Assembly: GCA_024626585.1 (NCBI GenBank)
Contig: JANKJI010000004.1
Coordinates: forward strand, 127,466,114 to 127,476,468
Direction: 5' to 3'
From: Ginkgo biloba
Taxonomy: Eukaryota > Streptophyta > Ginkgoopsida > Ginkgoales > Ginkgoaceae
Length of the DNA: 10,355 nucleotides
Below the pieces are notes generated by a model, which was given only the letters and a program-made list of their open reading frames with translations, made no database searches and was not told the origin of the DNA. This document shows, piece by piece, positions 1-8,885 of the stretch. The position numbers and the translations under genes were made by a program. Positions within the stretch are counted from its first letter, which is position 1, and each line of letters opens with the position of its first letter.

Positions 1-101
1 TTTCCATCCTACATTCAACACCCATTGTGGAATGTCCTCCTTTCCTTAGAAATAATACAAGCACTTTGAAAATACAATTAAAGAACTAGACGCTATACAA
101 T
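1..101 (-). repeat. Direct repeat, left copy (cut by window edge)
   Basis: Matches 1145-1245 in the same orientation over 101 bp with two differences (positions 56 and 74 against 1200 and 1218). Similarity stops sharply after 101. The left copy reaches the first base of the window and probably continues beyond it. In LINE terms it encodes the stretch just after the FVDD box. Confidence 0.95.
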
Positions 102-1144
102 AAATACTAAGCCTTGACTCCCATGGAGAAAGTGGATTGATTCTCTTACAACACTCTTGTATATCAACATAAGGTAGGAGCCATATGGATGCCTTCCTCA
201 CTTAATACTAGAAAAAGAGGGTATCTAATACCCACTACCGGTATTTCCACCATGGTAGTTGAGGTTGAAGATAAGCTTTAACTCGAATATCTTGAGGTAT
301 GGCTTGAATGAGATTAGTAGTAGGAGTGTGAATGAGGGAGGTCATTCTAATTTATGAGTCCATTCCATGTATACCATCTACGATTTGATGATGCCAAAGA
401 TGCCTAATCGATGCCAGCCCATTTTGTTACCACGTCCTTGCTTGTTCAGGGAAGGACACAATGAAGAGCTTGTGATCCCAAAGCACCTTCCTTCCCCACC
501 ACAAAGAAGTATTTTTTGAAGGCAGTCCTTTACTATGATCCATGTCTTTCCACCTTAAGAATCTTTTCACTACCTCCTAGGCGTGCCATATTATCCTGAA
601 CACAATAGAACCAACTTGTTTAGTTTTACCTTCATGGTTAATAACTATTCTTTCCTTAATCATTGCTGAGATTAGAGACCCAATGGAATAAGTTGAGATA
701 TTAGATGCTCTAATAAAATTTGCCATGGGCTATTCTCGTGGCAACTTCTTATAATCCATTTAGTAGCAAAAATAATACTTTGAGCTCTCATATATGGGAT
801 TCCCAGACCCTTCCTGCTCCTTTGGTTTATACCAGAGTGCCCGTTTTACTTTAGGCACCCCTCTTGAGATTAAAGATCCTATCCATAGAAAATTGCTTGG
901 TGGAGTTATGATAGTTTTATAGGTTGAATGAATAGGGAGAAGAAATATAGAAAAGAAGACATGCACTAGCGATATAATCCTTGTTGTTATCTGGAGCCTT
1001 TCAACCAAGGAGAGGTCTTTAGCATTCAAATACATCATTTTAGGATGTGTCTTACCCATAATATAATTCCACATATGTTTACTTGTGACGTTGAATCCAA
1101 AAGGCATTTCCTAGGAATCTAAGAAGCTCACCATTCTTAATTAT

Positions 1145-1245
1145 TTTCCATCCTACATTCAACACCCATTGTGGAATGTCCTCCTTTCCTTAGAAATAAC
1201 ACAAGCACTTTGAAAATGCAATTAAAGAACTAGACGCTATACAAT
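1145..1245 (-). repeat. Direct repeat, right copy, inside the LINE reverse transcriptase
   Basis: Partner of 1-101. Here the repeat sits in its expected place, between the FVDD box (1310-1321) and the C-terminal part of the LINE. The pair is explained by a tandem duplication with unit 102-1245 (1144 bp). Confidence 0.95.
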
Positions 1246-1705
1246 GAACAAAAATTAGTTTAAGAAAATTATCAAGATTTTTTGAAGAGGCTTGAATAGT
1301 AGTTGTTATGTCATCTACAAATTGGCCATATATGAGTTATCTTTGAGTCTTAGGGAGGGAAATGCCCATTACTAATCCCCTACATTGAGCATCTTTAATT
1401 AGATAGCCCAAGTAAGAGCATATAATAAGGGCACGGAGGGCCACCCTTGACAAACAAGCTTATGTAAGAGTATAGAATCTGAAAATGATCCGTTAACCAT
1501 AACTTTAGCAAAGTCAATAGAAAAGAGTGTCTTGATCGAATTATATAACTTAGTGTCAAAACCAAGTTTATATAGCATTGCCAATATGAACACCCATTCA
1601 ATCTTGTCATAGGCTATTTCACAATCTAACTTAAGAAATAGTATAGATTGACTAGATTCTCTAGGCCACTCCATTCCTTTTGGCACTATAAAAATATTGT
1701 CGAGG

Positions 1706-2308
1706 ATGAAGAAGCTAAGAAATTACATGTATTTTCTATAACTCAAGGAAAACCAACCTTGACAATTGATGTGGAAATGGTGAATTTTCATCTCAAAAGG
1801 ATTGAAGTCAATTCCCACGACTTTTCCTCACATCAATTTTAACAATATAAATTCAAATGAAATGTTCAACATACCAAATGAGGGACCATGAAAGACATTA
1901 AAGGAAGGAGTGAGCTTGCATGGGGTGGCAATGCATAGAGAATAATTCATATCTAGATGGAATGTTCCAAGACATATGGTTATCTAGAATAGACTCGAGC
2001 AAAACCTAAAGCAAACCCAAGACAAAGGAATGCCCTGGCAAATGGTTAAGAGATAAAGTCAACCAAATGACTTTGAATATTGCCATTTTATAAAATTACA
2101 ACAAAAAACATAGATATAATGGTAGTAGGAGTGAAAAAAATGGAAAACAATAGGCCTCTTAGAAAGTTGTATGTGTGCAATTGATAGTTACAATTACAAT
2201 TACATCAAAGCATATCATTATATTAATTAATAAAGTGTGTGTATACATATGTATGTATTGGGGGTATCCAATGAATGAATGAAAGAATGTGAATTAGGAT
2301 TAAAAAAT
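1706..2308. other. Intergenic stretch between LINE and XTH stop codon; includes the XTH 3' flank
   Basis: No gene is supported. The part nearest XTH should hold its 3' untranslated region. On the gene strand I see no exact AATAAA, only AT-rich TTAATTAATA-like sequence near 2222-2233 that might act as a loose plant poly(A) signal. Short simple repeats occur: alternating GT/TA runs at about 2235-2258 and AATG repeats at 2270-2282. A 64-codon open frame at 1648-1842 on the plus strand crosses the LINE edge and shows no recognisable family. Confidence 0.6.
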
Positions 2309-3471
2309 TTAATTGAATGTCTGACGAGTGCACTCTGCAGGAGGGCCGTCTGGAAAGCGCTTGGTGTCTGCACAGTAGTTGTAAATCATATAATTGTTGC
2401 GTACCCAATCGAGCTTCTGCTGCTGGGAGGAATTGAGATCCTGTTCCAGTGTCTTGTACTGCGCAGAGCAAGCGGATGCATCGCCTTTCCATACACAAGC
2501 GTCTGCGTTGAAATTTTGGTAGGATGCGACGAAGGGGGCTTTGGTCCAGTCAATCTTGACCAGGCCACCTCTGGTTGCCCAATTGTCTGCGTTCCAAAGG
2601 CTGGAGTATATTCTCATGGCTTGCTTCTTGGGATAAGGTACGCCCAAGTCCTCACTGTTCTTAAACACTCTCACAGGAATTCCATCCACAGAGAATCTGC
2701 AGCAGGGGGAGGGGGAATGTTCATTAGAGGGAGAGAGATTTGAAATTTGAAGAGACGAAGGGAAGGGATGTTAGTAATTTCTTACATGATTTGTTGTGGA
2801 TTCCAGAGCACAGAATAGGTGTGGAAATCCTTTGTTGGGTCGAACCACAAGTAGAACTGCTGCTCGCGGTTGCCCAGCCCATTGGAGAAGACGTTTGTGT
2901 GCATAATATAGGGATCTCCCGACAGGTTGCCCAGAAATTCAAAGTCTATTTCGTCGTGGGCATTGCCTTGAGAGGAAAGCTGTGACATGATCACCATTCC
3001 ATTAATCAGACAATTCAACTATATAATATGCGACTGCCAGATAGATATTTAATGATTATAACGAGAGTTATTGAGTTGGGGAGGGGGCGTCTTACATAGT
3101 AAGCGGTGACAGTGCCTGCAGAGTTTCCAGGTACCAGCTTTATTTGCATATCAATTTTGCCAAACAGATACTCATTCTTGGATTGGAACCCAGAGCCTGA
3201 TGCAAGCAGAAGCAGAAGCAGAAGCAGGCCAAATTAAAGTGGGTATATATAGTTAGCAAGGAGAATATTGTGTGTCTTAGAAAGTGTATCTACCTGAAGT
3301 CTGGTCCAGAGTGAGCTGCATTTGCTGGCCATTGTCAAGTATCTTCGCACGTCCGTCTCCCCATGTCATATCGAAGTCGTTATAGAAATTAGCAGAAGAG
3401 GGCGAGGATGCCAACAAGAGTAAGAGAGCTACAGAGAGGAGCAGAGCCATGGCGTTGGCGGGACTACCCAT
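2309..3471 (-). CDS. XTH: Xyloglucan endotransglucosylase/hydrolase, four exons, complete
   Basis: A secreted glycoside hydrolase family 16 enzyme that cuts wall xyloglucan and rejoins it to another chain (or to water), loosening or rebuilding the primary wall. Exons, in gene order, are 3471-3294, 3196-3096, 2979-2786 and 2696-2309 (178, 101, 194 and 388 nt, 861 in total). All three introns (97, 116 and 89 bp) begin GT and end AG, and the joined frame is open for 286 residues, normal for the family. Residues 1-27 form a signal peptide with a poly-Leu core, probably cut after SPSSA. The catalytic motif [10 protein letters not shown] is at residues 101-110, with nucleophile E103 and acid/base E107. 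It is followed by an N-glycosylation site at N111 (NLS); a second possible sequon is N246. The C-terminal XET domain has Cys225, 234, 266 and 280, suited to two disulfides. The start at 3471 gives the longer signal peptide; Met8 (3450) is an alternative. No lesion is seen. Resemblance to the TCH4-type group is from memory; whether it mainly transfers or hydrolyses cannot be read here. Confidence 0.95.
3207..3227 (+). repeat. CAGAAG hexanucleotide microsatellite in XTH intron 1
   Basis: About 3.5 copies of CAGAAG on the plus strand, CTTCTG on the gene strand. It lies 9 bp before the intron 1 acceptor AG (3197-3198), so it supplies most of the pyrimidine tract used for splicing. No AG occurs on the gene strand between the repeat and the acceptor, which keeps the acceptor unambiguous. 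Confidence 0.8.
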
Positions 3472-3595
3472 TAAGAGAGGAGCCGAGGTATAATAATGCT
3501 CTTGCTATTGCTATGGATATGGAGAAAGAAAATGGTTTATGTAGGCAATCACTGAGTCAGGCGTTCCTCTGTGTATATACAAAGGGGAGATAGAT

Positions 3596-3604
3596 CTATA
3601 TATA
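3596..3604 (-). promoter_or_regulatory. TATA box of the XTH gene
   Basis: On the minus strand this reads TATATATAG, about 125 bp upstream of the XTH start codon, with a pyrimidine-rich patch (CTTCTCCTCC) just upstream of it, as is common in plant core promoters. Transcription would be expected to start roughly 30 bp downstream, near 3565-3570, leaving a 5' leader of about 95-100 nt. A second weaker TATA-like run, GTATATAC at 3573-3580, could serve instead. The start site is inferred from spacing only. Confidence 0.55.
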
Positions 3605-4369
3605 TGTGGAGGAGAAGGTGCAAAGGCGAGGCAGAAGGAAACATCTAGGCAAGAGAGGACTGCATATGTACATTAAATTAAATTAAATCAAGCAAACAAC
3701 GCTTGTGTTTGTGGGATACAGCTCCATATGTGTGTGGGGTTGGCGATCAGGTGGCCGCTTGCTTTATGAAACTCGACATTCCGCGTCCAAACGAGGAGCG
3801 TGAGTAATAGCAATAGCAGTCCAATGCCAAAACAACTTCTATGAATGGAGTGGAAGCGGCGAGATGAAACATTTACAGCTGTTTTTCACCTTATTATTAT
3901 TAATTATCATTATGTCCACCCACTCCCTCCCTAGTCAAAACCGCCTCCCTCATCATTATGAGACAACTCGGCATTACAGTTGGCAATGCTAACACGTCAC
4001 ACGTTTTCCTAGGATCATGGATGTTTCTTCCCCCCACCCTTCAAACTCATTTCATATATGCCTCGATAATATCTCTTTTTCAACAATTTTTACTCATTTT
4101 CGTCTTGCTTTTCTTTTTCCAAATATAATAAATGCTTGTACTCCCCTTCTCTACTCTTCTTTCCATGGTTTGAACCGTGCATATACACACATTACACTTC
4201 ATGTGGAAGGTAAAAGCAATAGATGTTGTTGGAAGTTGAATGGTATAAGATCATAAATTACAGTTTTTCCTTCAATTGCACTTGCTTGAACGCATTTTGT
4301 GGTATTATATTATTAAATGAATGAATAATGCTTGAAGCAAGTTATATATTAATTAGTTCCATGCGTGAT
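3605..4369. other. XTH upstream flank, no gene seen
   Basis: AT-rich sequence with short low-complexity parts, such as AAATT repeats at about 3674-3688 and pyrimidine runs at about 4030-4160. No coding family is recognised on either strand; the 79-codon frame at 4017-4256 has the low-complexity composition of chance. It probably includes the XTH distal promoter. Confidence 0.6.
3993..4005 (-). promoter_or_regulatory. Paired ACGT elements upstream of XTH
   Basis: On the minus strand this reads AACGTGTGACGTG, two ACGTG cores 7 bp apart, about 525 bp upstream of the XTH start codon. ACGTGT/ACGTGG cores are known bZIP (ABRE-type) binding sites, and TGACG is the TGA-factor core. A pair is more suggestive than a single site. 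Binding, and any hormone or stress control of this gene, are inference. Confidence 0.3.
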
Positions 4370-5805
4370 TGGTTATTTCAAACTAAACACTTCATCTGCT
4401 AGCCCTCTCTATTCATTACAGATACCACTACTTTTAGGAGACTTTATTTTGGATTTTGATCTGAAATAATTAGTTTTAGGGGTGACACTACCCCTCCTTT
4501 TATGAAATACCTAGTCATAATCTTTTGGGTTTCTAAATTCATCTTCTAGATCAGAAAAATGATAGTGCTTCATCTTGCAATGGTTAGCAAATATCCCTCA
4601 TCGGTCATAGACCCTCTCCCATACTTCTTCAAGTTAGTACTCCCTTATGCAATTAGCAAAGGATCTTTCTTTTCCTTTCTTCAGAATAATAAGATCACCC
4701 AAACAAAATGGGTAAGTATGGAATGCAATTTTTTTACATTTCTATGAGATTTTGTAGTGTACTGACTGAATTTGTCTGCATATTTTGTAAAGCAATGTCC
4801 GATCATCCACGAACTTTGAAAGCCAATATGGCCTTTCTTCAAAGCCATATAATTGAATGCAAGTGTAATCCTTTTCAAGGAACCACTCTCTAATTCCTCT
4901 CAACCCACTTATGGCAACATCAATGACCCTTGAAAATTCTTGATTCTCAAGGAGTGTGTACATTTTATAAATGGATTTATCATGCAATATATAGAAATAA
5001 TTCTTATAATTCTCCTTCCATTCTTTAGGATACTAATAGGTGACTAGTAATTGACTTTCCTCCTTATTTTGTATGTTTCAAGACAACCCAACCCAGGAAA
5101 ACATTGGGCATATAACAAAGCATAACCCAAATAAGAGGGCATATAAAAATGGCAAGATTGAGGGAGTTTAGTGAGATGATGTACAATATTCTCATTGATG
5201 ATATTAGCCCAATCGAAGGTAATACCCCTACCAGTAATCTCATAAATTACCCATATCATATAATGGTATATTTTATTGGTGTCATTTTCTCCAAAGACAC
5301 TTCTCAACAAAGAAACAACATCTTTATACCTCCTTTGCAACTTGCTTCTCTCAAAGACTAGCTTTTGTACGGGGTTTTGAACTTCTTTCTCCCTCCAAGA
5401 GTTAATCATATCCAAGATTTTATCAAAATTTTGATAGAACCTTCTCGCTTTTTCGAAAGAGAAAAACTTAATATGAGGAGGAAGGCATAACATTTCTTGG
5501 AATACTTTAGTGGTGAGGGACAATAATACTTTCCCTGTAGTAGAGACTATTGTCCCATTACTGGGGTTGAACCTTTGAGTGCACCATTCTATCATCTTCC
5601 GGCATGGAATGACCTATGGTATCACTCTAACCTAACTCAGAACTAAACTCCATAATCAATACGTCTCTCTCTTCTCAACTCTCATTTCAAGAAAAGTATC
5701 AAACAAGGTTTTGAAGCCAATATTATACGTATCTAATGTGTTCATGATTTCTACTACTAGAGCAATTTTGAAAGCTATTGATTATTGCGGGCTTCTTTTT
5801 GCCAT
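4370..5805 (-). pseudogene. Decayed intronless reading frame of unknown family, possibly transposon-related
   Basis: Read on the minus strand, a protein-like frame can be followed from an ATG at 5803-5805 (MAKRSPQ) to about 4370. The first part (5805-5044, about 250 codons) carries four stops near its start (for example TAA 5782-5784 and TGA 5656-5658), then is open for 183 codons: CTQRFNP, GKVLLSLT, a KARRFYQNFDKILDMINSW helix, WANIINENIVHHL and FPGLG. A frameshift near 5060-5075 moves it to a second frame that continues from about 5070 to 4370 (GIREWFLEKDY, YGFEERPYWLSKFVDDRTLLYKICRQ), with about six stops and a basic, Ser/Lys-rich tail near 4440-4500. I do not recognise the family. The opening layout (F-P, then a GK..LSLT segment and a LCLPP turn) loosely recalls plant transposon-carried domains of the mobile-domain or DUF1985 type, but that is a weak analogy. 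FVDD here is not in a reverse transcriptase context. Confidence 0.6.
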
Positions 5806-6866
5806 ATGATTGAAACAATTGAAAGAAAATAAAAGTTGGATCTTGACACAAACGACTCCTCAAGAAGTGTAATAGAAAGATCTCGAGCTATGAAAATTAT
5901 GGATAAATCCCTCAGAGCTTTTATTTTCATAATAACTAGTTGATCAGTGAGAGTTCAGAATTCTTTAAAATGAGCCTTCAAAGTGATAGATTTAAACCTT
6001 TCTTATAAATGTGGGAGTGGAACTCCACTTGACACCTATGCATCACCTATCTAACAAAAATAAACCACCACCCTCGACATAAATGTTAAGTTTTGTCACT
6101 CAAATTTATAGCATGTAGAGGGATGAGGGAATTAGTTGTGCCATTAATGATCCAAGCAGGATTGAATCCCATGTTTACACATGTTAAGACCATTTTGAGT
6201 TTTCAAAATCTTCTCAAGAAACTTCTCCCACCATGTCTCACCCTCAATCTCTTTCAGGCCAAAACTCCCAAACTCTTAGAACCACCCCTGGTGAAGCCTT
6301 AATTCGTATTGTAGATCAATTTCCATTCATTATCCACTTCGGTTTGTGGGGTTGGGTAAAAGTGATGTTTCTTTACACCACCCCAAACTCTAAAACTCCA
6401 AAATATTAGCAAGCTCCTCTTCCACTTCATTAACTTACATTAAACTTATGTTTGGGTTTGCACTAGGGATTGATATCATTTTCTCAATGATTCTTCGAAA
6501 CCTTGAACTCCCAAATTTTGTCTTCAAGTAAGGGTGAAATTGACACTTTTATTGCTAACAATTTACTCTCTTGACAAATCCATGGGTCTCATAATCATAC
6601 TCCCTCTTTTGCTCTTGGGTTTTGATGTTTCTTGTAGTTTTATAAAGTGGGGAAGCGTGCTTAACTTATTTATACCATAAAATCCCTAAAATCCTGAAAC
6701 TCCTAATACCCCATTTTCTAAATATAAAGTGTGCTCGAAAACTTATGCTTCTTGTTATTTCCTTTTTTCCTTTAAAATTTCAAGTGCTTATAAACAATTA
6801 ACTTCTAAATCTTGAGACTAATCCCATTGTGACAATGACTTCTATGCTTCGCTCTTAATCTTCTTC
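5806..6866. other. No gene seen; AT-rich, plus strand richer in C than G
   Basis: Short open frames such as 6093-6302 show no family or codon pattern. The plus strand is C/T-rich, so the minus strand is G/A-rich, as in the sense strand of many plant LTR elements. The stretch may therefore be more minus-strand retroelement debris continuing from the gag-like fragment at 6867-7090. I could not identify any domain. Confidence 0.5.
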
Positions 6867-7018
6867 TTCACTCGAAGCACTTTTTCAATCTTTGATTCTA
6901 ACTTGATCTCCCAAGTGACCTTATGTTGATTACCTACAAAAATTCACTCGAAGCACTTTCTCAATCTTTGATTCTAACTTGATCTCCCAAGTGACCTTAT
7001 GTTGATTACATACAAAAA
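6867..7018. repeat. Tandem duplication, two 76-bp units
   Basis: Units 6867-6942 and 6943-7018 are in direct orientation with two differences, inside CTTTTTC/CTTTCTC and TACCTAC/TACATAC. Because 76 is not a multiple of three, the duplication shifts the reading frame of the gag-like sequence it lies in. Confidence 0.95.
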
Positions 7019-7031
7019 TACATAATAAAGT

Positions 7032-7061
7032 GGGGGCGAGGTGGGGGGGGGCATTCATGGG
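7032..7061 (+). other. G-rich tract, possible G-quadruplex
   Basis: Five Gs at 7032-7036, nine at 7043-7051 and three at 7059-7061, with loops of 6 and 7 bases. Splitting the nine-G run gives four G3 tracts within the usual loop limits. On the minus strand it is a C-run within the gag-like fragment; the plus-strand relative at 10301-10320 has a shorter C stretch, so the run probably expanded here. Confidence 0.5.
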
Positions 7062-7090
7062 TCAACAAGGAAACCTTAATTGGGGAGAGC

Positions 7091-7519
7091 ACCCCCCTTT
7101 AGGGTGTGCAAATCCTAGAATCTATGGTTTTATAGGTGGGAAATTTCCTTTAACTTGTTTGGACTGTACTTTCTAGCAGGGGAATCACATCATTTTGACA
7201 TGTAGAGTGGGAGGTTGACACTTGGAAATTTTGACATGAGAAAAAACTAGGACATACCATATTAAAATCCTGAGGATATAATGATATTGCCCCAAGATCA
7301 AAACTTAGATGTGGGTCTTCAAACTACGAGACAGGATGGATGGATTATATGAGATCTTGAAAAAATTATGACTCCAAAGTCAATATCAGTTAGCATGCTC
7401 ATAAAATGAAATGAAATATTTCCCTTTCCTGCAAGTCTATGCTTGCCTTATTCATCTGTACTTTGACATAGGTGAACCATGTTGTGCAATATGGAAAAAA
7501 CTCTTGAAAGGATGACTAC
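7091..7519. other. Undefined stretch between gag-like fragment and Ty3/gypsy pol remnant
   Basis: No domain is recognised on either strand. It lies just past the last recognisable pol sequence on the minus strand, so it may hold the 3' end of that element or part of an LTR. I could not find paired TG...CA ends, a polypurine tract or a target duplication. Confidence 0.4.
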
Positions 7520-8885
7520 TAAGGATGACATAGGTACTCCCAATTTCTCTCTTGCCTTATCTCACATTGGGGATTTGTCTCCAAGATTGAAATTGTTATG
7601 GGATGCCATCATTTTATCAAAATATTTCTTGACTTTTTCTTAGTGGCTTTGAAACCTTTATTGAGATTCCTCTCTCTTTTCTTCCATATTGAAAAGGTGT
7701 AGCAACCTTTTCTAAACTAAGAGAATATCATAGGAATCAAATTCAATCAACTATATAGCTTCCTGAGAGAGGTTGGTGGGAAGCACCACCTCTTTCGCAT
7801 ACACCAAAAAGAATGGAGAATATCTGATCACCATCTTTGGAGTGATTTTGTCATCCCATAAGGCTTGGTCAAGCTTGAGATGTCAATCTCTTTGATTTTT
7901 TTTAATAGTTCTCTTTAGAATTCTGATTAGGTTTTTGTTAATCACCTCTGCCAAGCTATTCTCTTGTGGATAATAATTTGAAGACAGGGATAGAAAAGTC
8001 CCATATCTTCTGATGAAGTTTATCATGTCATTAGACATGAAATTCGAACTGTTATATGGTATTATAGTGGTAGGGACCCTAAAATGAGGCATGATGATGT
8101 GTTCTAAAAATTTTATTACCACTTCTAAAGCTCCTTGTTTGGAAGGCATAGGCTCTGCCCATCTAGTAAATTAGTGTGTGGCAGTGACAATGAACTTTAT
8201 GGCCTTTGCTGAAGTTTGCGTCGATAGGGATAATGAAGCCTAATCCCCATAAAGATTTATCCACAAAGATGGGTTGCAGTGGCATGGCCAAGAGATTCTT
8301 ATTTTTGATAAACTTTTGACATGGGGTATAACTCCTGACCTTCTGAAAGGCATCCTTGAAAATGATAGGCCAAAAATATCCTAACCTTATGATTCTATGA
8401 GAAGTTGTTTCAGTGGAGAAGGGACAACCACAAACCCCAACATGAAACTCCTCTAAGGCTTCAATACAATCTTTGATATGGAGGCACCTGAGGAGGGTGC
8501 CATCATAACCCTTTTGATATAATTTTCCTTGCAATATGACATAAGGTATTACTCGCAGCTTCAAGGACCTTTTAGCTTCATCGGTGAGGAAATTGATGCA
8601 CACTCCCTGAGTAAGGTAATTCATCACATCTTTGAGGAAGGGGTCACACTCAGAGTCATCTTAGTTTAAAACCAACAGAGTGAGCAATTCATCATCTCGT
8701 ATATCTTCTTATTTTTTAAGCTTGGCCAGATCTTCTGCTTGGGACTCTATAATTAATTTGCATAGGCCATGCCCTTTGACTATCTTCATGGGCTTAACAT
8801 CTATGTCAAACTCTTAGATATTTGTTAGACACCTAGCCCATTTGCTTGATGGTTTATCTTAATTTGTAAGGGGTTACATTCCATG
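7520..8885 (-). mobile_element. Ty3/gypsy LTR-retrotransposon pol remnant (RNase H end, integrase)
   Basis: Read on the minus strand in pol order. From 8885 to about 8640: the end of the RNase H region and linker (KPSSKWARCLTNI, then EFDIDVKPMKIVKGHGLCKLI), interrupted by several in-frame stops. From 8627 to 8163: the linker, the integrase zinc-binding region (YDGTLLRC, EFHVGVCG, SHRIIRLGYFWP, TPCQ) and the start of the catalytic core (WGLGFI). After a frameshift near 8197-8207 the core continues from about 8200 to 7883 (RVPTTII, SSNYYPQ, LAE, KNLIRILKRT). Past a TGA at 7883-7885 the same frame goes on (QALWDDKITPK, SPFFLVYAKE, NLGDKSP) to about 7520 with more stops. Integrase joins element cDNA to host DNA with a D,D-35-E triad; here the first Asp is Gly, the second is Tyr and only the Glu remains. 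No reverse transcriptase or own LTR is seen: the upstream end is cut near 8885 by LTR-like sequence on the other strand. Confidence 0.85.

Larger units (their letters stand above)
1..1705 (-). mobile_element. LINE (non-LTR) retrotransposon remnant, reverse transcriptase and C-terminal part
   Basis: Read on the minus strand this is the pol-like ORF2 of a plant LINE, which in intact copies makes the reverse transcriptase used for target-primed insertion. From about 1705 downward: the segment before motif A (ILDN... at about 1690-1705), motif A with LKLD (catalytic Asp codon 1624-1626) followed by AYDKIEW, the VMVNG stretch, then LIKDAQCRGL and the motif C box FVDD at 1310-1321. From about 1120 to 760 comes the stretch DLSLVERLQITTRI and on to RGVPKVKRALWYKP, typical of the region after the polymerase domain; down to about 100, scattered WWGRKVLWDHKL and related Trp-rich strings fit the C-terminal end. 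It is dead: a frame change lies near 1399-1410, a TAA at 1337-1339 falls six codons before the FVDD box, and more stops follow. No 5' end, poly(A) tail or target duplication is seen. The family is certain; the 5' limit near 1705 is approximate. Confidence 0.85.
6867..7090 (-). mobile_element. LTR-retroelement gag-like fragment, minus strand
   Basis: Read on the minus strand, this contains a stretch coding GNQHKVTWEIKLESKIEK, preceded by LLTHE and a C-rich tract. The segment from about 7085 down to 6985 is homologous to the plus strand at about 10274-10355: 14 identical bases (7052-7065 against 10289-10302), then 27 of 32 matching over the GGTAATCAA...AAGGTCAC part (best matched by the inner copy of the 76-bp repeat, near 6943). 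It is broken by stops, by length changes in the C-run and by a 76-bp internal duplication. Calling it gag rests on the position of the plus-strand relative just behind a primer-binding-like site, so the gene name is an inference; the homology is directly visible. Confidence 0.45.

Noticed and set aside
1648-1842. A 64-codon plus-strand frame with protein-like composition
   Set aside because: It overlaps the LINE edge in antisense, is short and matches no family I know; kept only as a remark on the intergenic stretch.
2279-2743. A 154-codon open frame on the plus strand
   Set aside because: It lies antisense to XTH exon 4 and intron 3; the minus-strand reading has clear XTH domains and splice sites, so this is a shadow of that coding sequence.
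2740-2985. Plus-strand open frame across XTH exon 3
   Set aside because: Antisense shadow of the exon that carries the catalytic motif.
4475-4493. Perfect 6-bp inverted repeat AGGGGT/ACCCCT with a 6-base loop
   Set aside because: It lies within the decayed reading frame on the minus strand, has no U-run in the right place, and a match this short is expected by chance.
4742-4987. FVDD in a minus-strand frame as a reverse transcriptase active site
   Set aside because: The flanking residues (WLSK before, RTLLYK after) lack the hydrophobic context of an RT motif C, and no other RT motifs are nearby; the real LINE motif C is at 1310-1321.
5617-5628. TGGTATCACTCT, resembling an LTR primer-binding site
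   Set aside because: Only about 8 of 12 positions fit and it falls inside the decayed minus-strand reading frame, with no LTR on its left.
7248-7260. Minus-strand TGGTAT motif as a primer site for the gag-like fragment at 6867-7090
   Set aside because: Only the first six bases agree; the remainder does not fit and no LTR signals precede it.
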